The translations under genes were made by a program, and so were the position numbers. Shown here piece by piece: positions 18,040 to 24,801 of a DNA stretch of 64,000 nt. Numbering within the stretch: the first letter of the stretch is position 1; each line of letters opens with the position of its first letter. The notes beneath the pieces are model-generated. The model was given only the letters and a program-made list of their open reading frames with translations, searched no databases and had not been told where the DNA came from. This DNA is from Streptomyces spinoverrucosus (GTDB lineage Bacteria > Actinomycetota > Actinomycetes > Streptomycetales > Streptomycetaceae), in contig NZ_JADPZX010000001.1 of assembly GCF_015712165.1 (NCBI RefSeq), positions 4,357,001 to 4,421,000 on the forward strand, given 5' to 3'.

Positions 18040-18375
18040 TCAGAGAGTCGGCGGGGGGTAGGCGCAGGGCACGCAGGACCCGAGCGAGGCGGGGATGACG
18101 TAGCCCGCATCGCGCCGGCACTGCGGGCAGACGCGGCGCGCGGCGTTCGCCTTGGCCAGCGCCGCCCACCGGCCCGGCGTCATCGGCCGGACCGGCTTGG
18201 CGAGGTCGACGCGGTAGAGGTACGCGACCAGCGGTTCACGGCGGCGGCGCGGCCGTTCGAGTTGCGCGGCCACGCCCTGACCGCCGGGCCGTAAGCCCTG
18301 GGCACGGAGTTGGCGGCGGGTGGCGTAGCCGTCCGGGGCGAGCCGCCACCGGAACACCGGCAGCGTTGCCATCAC
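18040..18375 (-). CDS. RRQRL-type zinc-binding protein, element 1
   Basis: 111 aa. The N-terminal YATRRQLRAQGLRPGG matches the RRQ(R)L motif of small AICE zinc proteins. The C-terminal cysteines CPQCRRDAG and CVPC make a zinc ribbon. The GTG at 18375 overlaps the stop of the DUF2637 gene (GTGA). The ATG at 18372 is an alternative. Probably coupled to the transfer genes. Function not established. Confidence 0.78.
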   Translation of the reverse strand: MMATLPVFRWRLAPDGYATRRQLRAQGLRPGGQGVAAQLERPRRRREPLVAYLYRVDLAKPVRPMTPGRWAALAKANAARRVCPQCRRDAGYVIPASLGSCVPCAYPPPTL

Positions 18376-19268
18376 GCAGCCTCAGCCGTTGTGGCGCGTT
18401 CGGCGAGGATCGTGTCCCGCAGGGAGCGGGCGTTGGCCGGTGACGTGTGGATGGCGCGGCGGATGCCCTCGCCGGTCACCTTCGCGTCCGGCCAATCGGC
18501 CGTCGCCTTGCGTGCTTCGGCGAGCAACTGTTCCGGCGTGCGCTTCGGCCGGGTCGACTTCGCCACCGCCGGCACGCGGCCGGTGGCGCGGCGCGGTCGA
18601 GTCGATTCCGCAGCCACCGCGCGCCGCTCGATCGGCGCGGCGGGGGCCGGTGCGATCGAGGGGAGCGGCTTGGCCGTGAGTGTCGACTTCAGGAAGTCGG
18701 CGGCCACCGGCCGGGGCAGCATGGTCACGTTCGGGGTGATCGGCGTCGGGGTCGATACCGGCAGGTCAGCCGTAGACCGTTTCATCTCGGTCTCGGTCGA
18801 TTCCTCCTCATTCGTGCTTGCGGTCGGGATCGGGTCGGGGTGGTGGTGCAGCACCTTTGCCACGAGGTCTGAACCGAAGTAGATCGACCCGACCGGCAGC
18901 GACGTGGCGAGCAGGACCAGGGCCCAGTTCGCCGGGTCCCAGTCGGCCAGTCGACCCCAGTCGACCGTTCGGCCGTGCAGCTCCGGGACCAGACCGTGCA
19001 CGTAGTTCAGGACCAGCGAGGCGATCGTGTAGGCACCGAGCACCCGCAGCGCGAAGCGTCGGGCGTCGCCGGTGAGTACGAGGGTGGCGATCAGGGCGAG
19101 CGCCATCAGACCGTCGACCACGAACGGGTACAGCATCGCGGCGGTGGCGTCCGCGCCGACCGCGCCGGCGATGTCCCGCAGCGCGTTCCACGACACCCGA
19201 AACGCCATGGCGACCACGGCGACCAGGGCGAGCACGAGCGCGGCGCGGCCCTTGCGGTGAAGGCTCAT
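18372..19268 (-). CDS. DUF2637 membrane protein (SpdB-like), element 1
   Basis: 298 aa. Four transmembrane helices fill the first 150 residues (for example LVLALVAVVAMAFRVSWNAL and MLYPFVVDGLMALALIATLV). The rest is a long Pro/Thr/Ala-rich cytoplasmic tail with a final helix-turn-helix-like segment (VTGEGIRRAIHTSPANARSL). DUF2637 proteins are characteristic of actinomycete elements and are thought to act in intramycelial spread. The start overlaps the previous stop by 4 nt (ATGA). Confidence 0.85.
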   Translation of the reverse strand: MSLHRKGRAALVLALVAVVAMAFRVSWNALRDIAGAVGADATAAMLYPFVVDGLMALALIATLVLTGDARRFALRVLGAYTIASLVLNYVHGLVPELHGRTVDWGRLADWDPANWALVLLATSLPVGSIYFGSDLVAKVLHHHPDPIPTASTNEEESTETEMKRSTADLPVSTPTPITPNVTMLPRPVAADFLKSTLTAKPLPSIAPAPAAPIERRAVAAESTRPRRATGRVPAVAKSTRPKRTPEQLLAEARKATADWPDAKVTGEGIRRAIHTSPANARSLRDTILAERATTAEAA

Positions 19269-19690
19269 GACCGGCCCTCCAGCCACGGGAAGGGACGGGT
19301 GTGGTGCGCGGCGCGGAAGATCCGCAGGGCCACCCCGGCGGGGGCGTCCGGCTTGGCGACCGGGCGAGCGCCGGTGATCGAGGCCAGCATGCGGGCGGCG
19401 TGGTGCTCGCATCCGTCGGCGCCCGCGTTCTGCGTGTCGATGATGGTCACGACGACCGGGCCACCACAGGGCGTCGGGTCCTCCGGGTGCGCGGCCGGGC
19501 ACCGGACGACGTTCCCGCCGGCCGTCTCGTCAACCATCTCGATCAGCCGCTCCACGGCCACCTCAAGACGGCCGATCATGCGGGCCATGGCACTGCCATC
19601 CAGGAGGTTCACGCTCGCCGCAGCCGCCAACGTCTCCCGGGCGGCCTTGATGGTGCAGCGGTCGTACTCGGTGAGGTCGAAGCGGGCCAT
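19265..19690 (-). CDS. Hypothetical protein, element 1
   Basis: 141 aa. The N-terminal half is helical (DLTEYDRCTIKAARETLAAA, MIGRLEVAVERLIEMVDE). The C-terminal half has cysteines and histidines (VRCPAAHPEDPTPCGGP, GCEHHAARML) that could bind a metal. It overlaps both neighbours by one to four bases, so it is part of one polycistronic message. Family not recognised. Confidence 0.7.
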   Translation of the reverse strand: MARFDLTEYDRCTIKAARETLAAAASVNLLDGSAMARMIGRLEVAVERLIEMVDETAGGNVVRCPAAHPEDPTPCGGPVVVTIIDTQNAGADGCEHHAARMLASITGARPVAKPDAPAGVALRIFRAAHHTRPFPWLEGRS

Positions 19691-19959
19691 CAGGCAGCAC
19701 CCCCCGGCACGGTCGCGCCGGCCGCGCGGTTGACCAGCGCGACGCGGGCGGCCAGCGCGCGGCGGCGGGCCCGGCGGATGCGACGCTCGTCCACCTCGGT
19801 CGGCGTGCGGTCGAGGGTGACGATGTGCGCGTCCAACAGGTCGACGTCCGCGAGGATGACGGGCATCTCCTGCTCGATCGCGTCCAGCTCCGCATCCGTC
19901 GGCTCCATGAAGTCGGCGAACGCGGTAACAGCGTCCTGAACAGTGACGATGTGATTCAT
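19690..19959 (-). CDS. DUF6284-like small protein, element 1
   Basis: 89 aa. The acidic N-terminal helix (EPTDAELDAIEQEMPVILAD) is followed by DLLDAHIVTLDRTPTEVDERR and a basic C-terminal helix (RRIRRARRRALAARVALVNR). This layout is common in small Streptomyces element proteins. It is the first gene of the leftward transfer operon. AGAGGA lies eleven bases before the ATG. The stop overlaps the next start by one base (TGATG). Confidence 0.7.
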   Translation of the reverse strand: MNHIVTVQDAVTAFADFMEPTDAELDAIEQEMPVILADVDLLDAHIVTLDRTPTEVDERRIRRARRRALAARVALVNRAAGATVPGGAA

Positions 19960-20450
19960 TGGGTCGTGTTCCTCTCAGCGTGGAACGGCCCATCGCGGCT
20001 CCCGGGATGCACCCCGGGAGCCGCTTGCCGTTGGAGTCGGTTCCGGCTCCCCTCAGCGCTGCACGTACGAGACGTGCAGCGGAGGCAACCGGCCGCCGCG
20101 CGATGCGGCGAGGGTCAGAAGTGCGCGGGCCTGAGCCGTGCCGGACACCTTTTGCGGGAGGTGACGGCCCGTACTGCGCGATATGGATCTGTGCCTCAGT
20201 CCCGCTCCTCCGAGGAATCGCATCTCGGTCTCTTCGCGCGGCGTGCGTGCCCTTGGGCAGATCCGTTCTTTTGAGTCGGCACGTGTCCCTGACGGGAGAT
20301 GACCGACTGGTCTCCACTCGCCTCAGCCGGAGTCGTCACGGCCGTCGTACCTGCGGTGGATCACGCTGTGGAGTTGTTGGAGCAGCCCAAAGAAGACCCC
20401 TCCCGATCCGCTGTCCTGGGACTGCGAACCGCTTGAGAAGACAATGGCGC
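19960..20450. other. Gene-free regulatory stretch of element 1
   Basis: About 490 bp between the divergent transfer operon and the GntR regulator. I see no gene. It holds a partial operator copy, GCTGTCCTGGGACTGC (20410-20425), and presumably the promoters of the leftward operon. Confidence 0.5.
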
Positions 20451-20484
20451 ACAGTCCCAGGACTGTCAACAGTCCTGGGACTGT
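20451..20484. promoter_or_regulatory. Paired palindromic operator for the GntR repressor
   Basis: ACAGTCCCAGGACTGT (20451-20466) is followed after CA by its exact reverse complement ACAGTCCTGGGACTGT (20469-20484). Each box is itself a near-perfect palindrome. The pair ends 32 bases before the regulator's ATG, so autorepression and control of the divergent transfer genes are likely. Confidence 0.8.
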
Positions 20485-20516
20485 GGTTCACTGGTCGCGT
20501 CGAGAGGAGGTTCTGC

Positions 20517-21311
20517 ATGGCGCCCAAATGGCGGGAGCTTGCGGACCGGATCGCAGAGAGGATCCGGAACGGCGACTATGCGCCCGGCGAGCAATTGCCG
20601 CAGATCAGAGACCTTGTGGAAGCGGGCGAAGGGTCCAAGTCCACGGTCCACGCGGCGTACAAGGCTCTGGAAGCCGAGGGGCTGGTGACCTCCTCGCGAG
20701 GCCACGGCACCGTCGTCCGGCAGCGGGCACCGCTCAAGAGGCTCGGCATCGCACGCTACGACAAGGCCAAGTGGCGGGACGGAGACGAGGTCGCGTTCAT
20801 CGCGGACCGCGTGGCGTCCGGTCGTGCGTACCGTAGGAACGAGCAGACTCAGAGCGTCAGCCGCGTGGAAGCGCCGGCGCTGGTGGCTCAGGCTCATGGA
20901 CTGCCGGAAGGCTCCGAGGTGTACGCACGTGCGCGCCTGGTCAAGGAGGGCTCCCAGCCAACCCATACGCTGACCAGCTACTACCGTCCCGAGCATGTGG
21001 AGGGGACGCGCATCGTCGACCCGACTCCGGGTCCCGCTGGCCGTGGCGGCGGCTTCCGCGTCCTGTACGACGCCGGATACGAGATCGACCACATGAAGGA
21101 GGAGCTGTTCGCGCGAGTGCCCACCACCGAAGAAGCTCAGCTCCTTCAGCTATCTCCAGGTGAATGGGTGGTGGAACTTCACCGCACCACATACACAGCC
21201 GACGGGACTGTGGTGGAGTTCGCCATCGGGGTCCACGCGGCTACGCGCTTCGCGTGGGCGTATGACTTCAAGGTGCCCGACTCGGCGAACACGGAGGACG
21301 AGAGCAAGTGA
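20517..21311 (+). CDS. GntR/UTRA-family repressor (KorSA-like), element 1
   Basis: 264 aa. The N-terminal winged helix (about residues 1-70) contains GDYAPGEQLPQIRDL and KSTVHAAYKALEAEGLVTSS. The C-terminal UTRA ligand domain (about 95-250) contains YARARLVKEGSQPTH and FARVPTTEEAQLLQLSPGEW. In pSAM2 the homologous KorSA silences replication and transfer. GAGAGGAGG precedes the ATG. The two-box operator is immediately upstream. It is followed by a 4-nt overlap with the YdcF gene. Confidence 0.88.
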   Translation: MAPKWRELADRIAERIRNGDYAPGEQLPQIRDLVEAGEGSKSTVHAAYKALEAEGLVTSSRGHGTVVRQRAPLKRLGIARYDKAKWRDGDEVAFIADRVASGRAYRRNEQTQSVSRVEAPALVAQAHGLPEGSEVYARARLVKEGSQPTHTLTSYYRPEHVEGTRIVDPTPGPAGRGGGFRVLYDAGYEIDHMKEELFARVPTTEEAQLLQLSPGEWVVELHRTTYTADGTVVEFAIGVHAATRFAWAYDFKVPDSANTEDESK

Positions 21312-21973
21312 TCTCCACTCAAGCATGGGCGGACGCTCAGCGGCTCTGGGACTTCCAGCAGATGGGACACGAGCCGCGCCCCTGCTCCGTCGCGATAGGG
21401 CTAGGCAGCCACGACCTGGGAGTGGCTGACACCACCGCAGACCTGTACCACCGAGGCATGGCGCCGCTCATCGTCTTCACGGGAGCGACCAGCCGTACGA
21501 CGCGCGAGCGGATGCCGCGCGGCGAGGCTGAGCACTACCGAGACCGCGCCGTGGAGCTGGGCGTGCCGGCGGACGCCATCCTTGTTGAGCCGACGGCCCG
21601 GAACACGGGCGAGAACATCCACCTTTCGCGCACTCTGCTTGAGGAGCGGGGCGTTCCCGTCTCATCCGTCCTGCTGGTCAGCAAGCCGTACGAGGAACGG
21701 CGCGCGTACGCCACGGCGCGCAAGCTGTGGCCGGACGTGGAGTGGGTCAGCGCATCCACGCCCATGACACTCCCTGAGTACGTCGACTCGATCCAGGACG
21801 CACGCCTTGTGATCGACATGCTGGTCGGTGCCCAGCAGCGGCTCATGGTCTACCCCCGCCAAGGGTTCATGATCGAGCAGGAGATCCCTGGCGACGTGGC
21901 GGCGGCGTACGAGCGCCTGCGGGGCGACGGATTCACGAGCCGACTCGTGCCAGAGGAATCAAGGCACGGCTGA
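21308..21973 (+). CDS. YdcF/DUF218-family protein, element 1
   Basis: 221 aa with the DUF218 Rossmann-like fold. It shows CSVAIGLGSHDLGVADTTAD near the N-terminus, IVFTGATS, ILVEPTARNTGENI and VLLVSKPYEERRA. Members are thought to bind nucleotide or cell-wall-related substrates, with no firm activity. There is no signal peptide or membrane segment. The GTG overlaps the GntR stop (GTGA), so the two are coupled. It may be cargo or a maintenance partner of the regulator. Confidence 0.85.
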   Translation: MISTQAWADAQRLWDFQQMGHEPRPCSVAIGLGSHDLGVADTTADLYHRGMAPLIVFTGATSRTTRERMPRGEAEHYRDRAVELGVPADAILVEPTARNTGENIHLSRTLLEERGVPVSSVLLVSKPYEERRAYATARKLWPDVEWVSASTPMTLPEYVDSIQDARLVIDMLVGAQQRLMVYPRQGFMIEQEIPGDVAAAYERLRGDGFTSRLVPEESRHG

Positions 21974-22071
21974 CGGCCCTGCGGCCATCCTCTGGCCAAC
22001 AAGCACCAGCGGAGACGGCTCACAGTGTCATATGGCCAGGTCAAGACGGGTTCAGTCGCGCGAAACCGACT

Positions 22072-22130
22072 GGTCTTGAAAACCGTCGTGGCAGCGATGT
22101 CACCGTGGGTTCAAATCCCACACCCACCGC
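22072..22130 (+). repeat. Attachment site copy 2 (element 1/element 2 junction)
   Basis: 3' half of tRNA-Ser, identical to copy 1 except in the variable arm, where GTGGCGCGAGTCACC becomes GTGGCAGCGATGTCACC (two extra bases). There is no 5' tRNA half, so it is not a tRNA gene. Confidence 0.93.
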
Positions 22131-22146
22131 TCTGAGAGCAGCGGAA

Positions 22147-22182
22147 ACGGCCCCTGACCTGGGTTGATCGGTCGGGGGCCGT
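22147..22182. terminator. Hairpin following att copy 2
   Basis: ACGGCCCCTGACC (22147-22159) pairs with GGTCGGGGGCCGT (22170-22182) with one G-T pair. It has the same position relative to att as the hairpins after copies 1 and 4, so it is probably an element-borne tRNA terminator. Confidence 0.65.
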
Positions 22183-22284
22183 TCGCGTGTCTGGACTCTG
22201 CGGCTGCCCGGTGTTCCCCGTGATTTCCCGTTCGATCGGGCACAGCGGGGGCACGCGGCTCGGCCCAGAGACCACGCGCTTGTC

Positions 22285-22623
22285 TTACTGATCCCAGGAC
22301 TGTTGGGGGACGACCTCATCTAGAAGGGCTTCCCCATCAAGAGGCACATGCCTGCCTCTGTACCGCCGGTGAGCAGCCTGTGCTGAGACGCCGAGTGCCG
22401 CGCCGATCTCTGCCCATGACAGGCCCGAGGCCCTGCACCGGGCAATCTCCTTCAAAACTCTGAGTTCGGCAGCAGCCCGCAGCTCGGCGGCTAACGACAG
22501 TCGGTCGGTGAGCGAGGTGGCACCCCTATCCTCGCTGATCCTCCGTACGGCTACGCGCATGAGCTTGTCCGGGAAGTCGTCCTGCGCTTCATGAGGTGTC
22601 TCTAGGGAAGGCGCCATCAACAT
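22285..22623 (-). CDS. Helix-turn-helix protein, element 2
   Basis: 112 aa. The C-terminal half holds a sigma-region-4-like helix-turn-helix (IARCRASGLSWAEIGAALGV then SAQAAHRRYRGR). The N-terminal half is helical (LTDRLSLAAELRAAAELRVL). No ribosome-binding site precedes the ATG at 22623. A second ATG two codons later is possible. A 14-bp palindrome covers the start. Probably a small regulator. Confidence 0.7.
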   Translation of the reverse strand: MLMAPSLETPHEAQDDFPDKLMRVAVRRISEDRGATSLTDRLSLAAELRAAAELRVLKEIARCRASGLSWAEIGAALGVSAQAAHRRYRGRHVPLDGEALLDEVVPQQSWDQ

Positions 22624-22630
22624 ATGTTGA
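22617..22630. promoter_or_regulatory. Palindrome over the start of the HTH gene
   Basis: TCAACATATGTTGA is a perfect 14-bp palindrome that overlaps both candidate start codons of the leftward HTH gene. It could be the binding site of the HTH protein itself. Confidence 0.4.
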
Positions 22631-22815
22631 CACGCGCGGAATTCGCGCTCCGCGCGCCTCGATAAAACCGCAGGTCAGAGCCATTCGCGGTCCAAGTCGT
22701 CGATGGCTAGGGTCAGTTCCGCGGTCGACAGGTCACCGCCGGAAACGGCGACGACCCCCTGGTCCTAAGCAGGAGGCCGCCATCACCGTCAGTAACGTCG
22801 ACTGAGGAGGTCAAC

Positions 22816-23040
22816 ATTTCCAACAATGGGCAGTGTAGGCGGCGGGCTGGAAGCCGTCCGGTCTCGAAGGCCATCCGTCGAATTCGCGACCGCGTGCACA
22901 CCCTTCTCGCGGAGCGCTCGGCACGTCGCCACTTCCGTCGCCTCGTGCGCTCTGCCAGCGACGAGTTGGTCCGGGTGGCCGTCAAGGCAAGCCTGAGTGG
23001 CGTCGGGACACTCGCGCTCTACTGGTGGCACCACCGCTGA
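22816..23040 (+). CDS. Small basic protein with possible ATT start codon, element 2
   Basis: 74-codon frame with gene-like composition: a basic helical region (KAIRRIRDRVHTLLAERSAR, RHFRRLVRSASDELVRV) and a hydrophobic end (LSGVGTLALYW). No ATG, GTG or TTG occurs near its 5' end. GAGGAGG (22804-22810) sits five bases in front of ATT (22816), which would be an infC-like rare start. Alternatives are CTG at 22759 or an internal GTG giving 48 aa. Confidence 0.45.
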   Translation: MSNNGQCRRRAGSRPVSKAIRRIRDRVHTLLAERSARRHFRRLVRSASDELVRVAVKASLSGVGTLALYWWHHR

Positions 23041-23048
23041 GTAGCTCT

Positions 23049-23490
23049 GGTGGTGGGTTGCACTTCTCCGGGCCTGCATGACCGTGCAGCCCTTCAGCAA
23101 CCCACCACCCACCCCAGCTCCCATCCCGTCTGCCGTCGACCCACACACCGTGGAGCGGGCGTGGCTCATGGCGTCCAGGTGGAGCGCGCCACTGTACGAA
23201 CGACCTGGACGCCATGAGCTGCGTCTGCTCGGCTCTGCCTGGGTCGATGGCAGACGGGATGGGAGCTCCCCGCGCACGCCACAACTCCGCCGGCACTCGC
23301 GAACGGCGCCCCCGCCATCTCGGAGCCTGAGCGCCCCCGCCGGAGGCACTGCTCTGAGCGTTGCCGCGCTATGCGGTGATCTACTCATGGGCCGTAGCTC
23401 GCTGCGGCCCCAGGGGGCGGCCCCTGCGCCGAAGGCGTGTGGGGGCCGCCCCAAGGGGCCAGCCCGCGCTTTGCGCGGGCACTTGATGAG
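23049..23490. other. Highly folded non-coding region, candidate origin or transfer locus
   Basis: GGTGGTGGGTTG (23049-23060) pairs with CAACCCACCACC (23098-23109). Then comes a 65-bp inverted repeat (arms 23116-23180 and 23203-23267, 54 of 65 positions paired, 22-nt loop). GGCGGCCCC pairs with GGGGCCGCC at about 23418-23450, and a final GCCCGCGCTTTGCGCGGGC follows. In a rolling-circle replicon such structure suggests a single-strand origin or the cis transfer locus. No gene is credible here. Confidence 0.65.
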
Positions 23491-23520
23491 GTAGAGAAAC
23501 CTGTAACAGCTCCCGCTGGG

Positions 23521-24279
23521 TCACGCGTCGAAGTCGTACTCCAGGATGTACGAGGCGGCGTCGAGCGTCATCTCGTTGATCTCCACGGGGCGGCCTTCGT
23601 CCGCGAACGCGGTCCGGCAGATGAGGATGACCGGGGTGCCTGCGGAGATGCTCAGTTGCTCCGCCTCGTCCTTCGTGGGCATGCGCGAGCGGATCTCTTC
23701 GCGGAAGTGCACTGGCTTGTAGCCGAGTTCGGCAAGACGGGCGTACGTGCCGCCGGGGCCTGTGTCCTCCTGCGTGATCGCTGAACCTGCGACCACTGAT
23801 GTGGGGAGATAACTCGTCGCGAGAAGAACGGGCTTCCCATCCAAGACGAACCGCCGACGCCGTACACAGACGGTGTCCCCAGTCCCCAGCTCAAGCACTT
23901 GCCCGATCTGCTCGGGCGCGGCCTCCTCCGAGACCGTCACCTGATCCACGACAAGCTTGCGGTTCTCGATGTCGGCAGACCAGATGGATCGGCCGCTTCC
24001 CCACTGCTCTTGCGAGAGGCGCTGTATGCCTCGGCGCCTCAGGGGGCGGAAGGACCGTACGAACACACCAGCGCCCTTGCGGGACTCGGCAAGGCCCTCG
24101 TCCTTGAGCACACCCAAGGCCTGACGTGCCGTCATGCGAGCCACGCTGTGCGTGGCCATGAGGTCGTTCTCTCCCGGAAGCCGATCACCGGGACTGTACT
24201 CGCCCGACTGGATCGCCTCGCGTAGAGAGTCCGCGATCCGCTGGTACTTCGGCCGACGGTCGTCGTCGGTGGTGGCCAT
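23521..24279 (-). CDS. GntR/UTRA-family repressor (KorSA-like), element 2
   Basis: 252 aa. The N-terminal winged helix includes SGEYSPGDRLPGENDLMATH and MTARQALGVLKDEGLAESRK. The UTRA domain includes FREEIRSRMPTKDEAEQLSI and the final ASYILEYDFDA. It is the element's likely master repressor, as KorSA is in pSAM2. AGGAGGG precedes the ATG at 24279. Four TCTCTAGACAT-type boxes lie between it and the divergent gene at 24467. Confidence 0.9.
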   Translation of the reverse strand: MATTDDDRRPKYQRIADSLREAIQSGEYSPGDRLPGENDLMATHSVARMTARQALGVLKDEGLAESRKGAGVFVRSFRPLRRRGIQRLSQEQWGSGRSIWSADIENRKLVVDQVTVSEEAAPEQIGQVLELGTGDTVCVRRRRFVLDGKPVLLATSYLPTSVVAGSAITQEDTGPGGTYARLAELGYKPVHFREEIRSRMPTKDEAEQLSISAGTPVILICRTAFADEGRPVEINEMTLDAASYILEYDFDA

Positions 24280-24296
24280 TAGGGAGCCCTCCTCTC

Positions 24297-24429
24297 TTCT
24301 CTAGACAGCCTAGGTCATGTGCGAGGCGCCTGCCCTGTGTGTGTAGTCCCAATCCGGTTCCAGAAACGTCTCTATACATCTCTCTTGACGTCTCTAGACA
24401 TGTGCGCTTTCCTGGAGATGTCTAGAGAG
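24297..24429. promoter_or_regulatory. Operator array between the GntR repressor and divergent operon
   Basis: Related boxes: TTCTCTAGACAGC (24297-24309), GTCTCTATACATC (24368-24380), GTCTCTAGACATGT (24390-24403) and the inverted ATGTCTAGAGAG (24418-24429). TTGACG at 24385-24390 could be a -35 element covered by the third box. The array is well placed to repress both directions. Confidence 0.75.
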
Positions 24430-24466
24430 GTCGCATCGGGCGGCCTCCTGAACGAGGGATGTGCTC

Positions 24467-24799
24467 ATGCCGTCTTTCAAGATCGATGTTTCGACCGCTG
24501 TGGTGTTCGTGGCGACCGCGCCGACGCCGAAGCTGGTCAACCAGAAGACCGGTGAGCGGGCGATTGACCGGGAGACCGGTGCGGGCCTTTCGACGGTGGG
24601 CCTGCTGGTCTCGGACGAGGGTGAGGGCAACCTCTACCAGGTCACCATCCCGGAGACCGGTCTCCCGGACGGGCTGACGCCGGGTATGCCGGTGGCCGTG
24701 ACCGGGCTGAGGGCGCGTGACTGGGAGAACGAGTTCAACGGCCAGAAGCGGCACGGGATCTCGTTCCGTGCGGTCGCGGTCACCCCGCTGGGGGCCTGA
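24467..24799 (+). CDS. Conserved element protein, beta-rich, unknown
   Basis: 110 aa, predicted mostly beta strand (KIDVSTAVVFVATAPTPKLV, GISFRAVAVTPLGA), with no cysteines or membrane segment, consistent with a small OB-like domain. GAGGG precedes the ATG. A GTG two codons upstream is possible. It is the first gene of the rightward transfer operon, directly under the GntR operators, and ends two bases before the translocase start. In pSAM2 the repressed activator gene pra is also under KorSA control. I see no basis to equate them by sequence. Confidence 0.75.
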   Translation: MPSFKIDVSTAVVFVATAPTPKLVNQKTGERAIDRETGAGLSTVGLLVSDEGEGNLYQVTIPETGLPDGLTPGMPVAVTGLRARDWENEFNGQKRHGISFRAVAVTPLGA

Positions 24800-24801
24800 C
24801 C

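Larger units (their letters stand above)
9798..22130. mobile_element. Integrative element 1 (AICE with Prim-Pol replication)
   Basis: About 12.3 kb between att copies 1 and 2. In order it carries an integrase and Xis adjacent to attL, an iteron-like cluster, a helicase and Prim-Pol replication pair, small zinc and membrane proteins, an FtsK-type translocase, a DUF2637 protein, small hypotheticals, a GntR repressor with palindromic operator, and a YdcF protein. The gene set matches actinomycete integrative and conjugative elements, in which double-stranded DNA is moved by one FtsK-like protein. No gene appears broken, so it may still be mobile. Confidence 0.9.

Noticed and set aside
22982..23494. 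ORFs on both strands of the folded region that look alike
   Set aside because: They resemble each other only because they read the two arms of the same inverted repeat.
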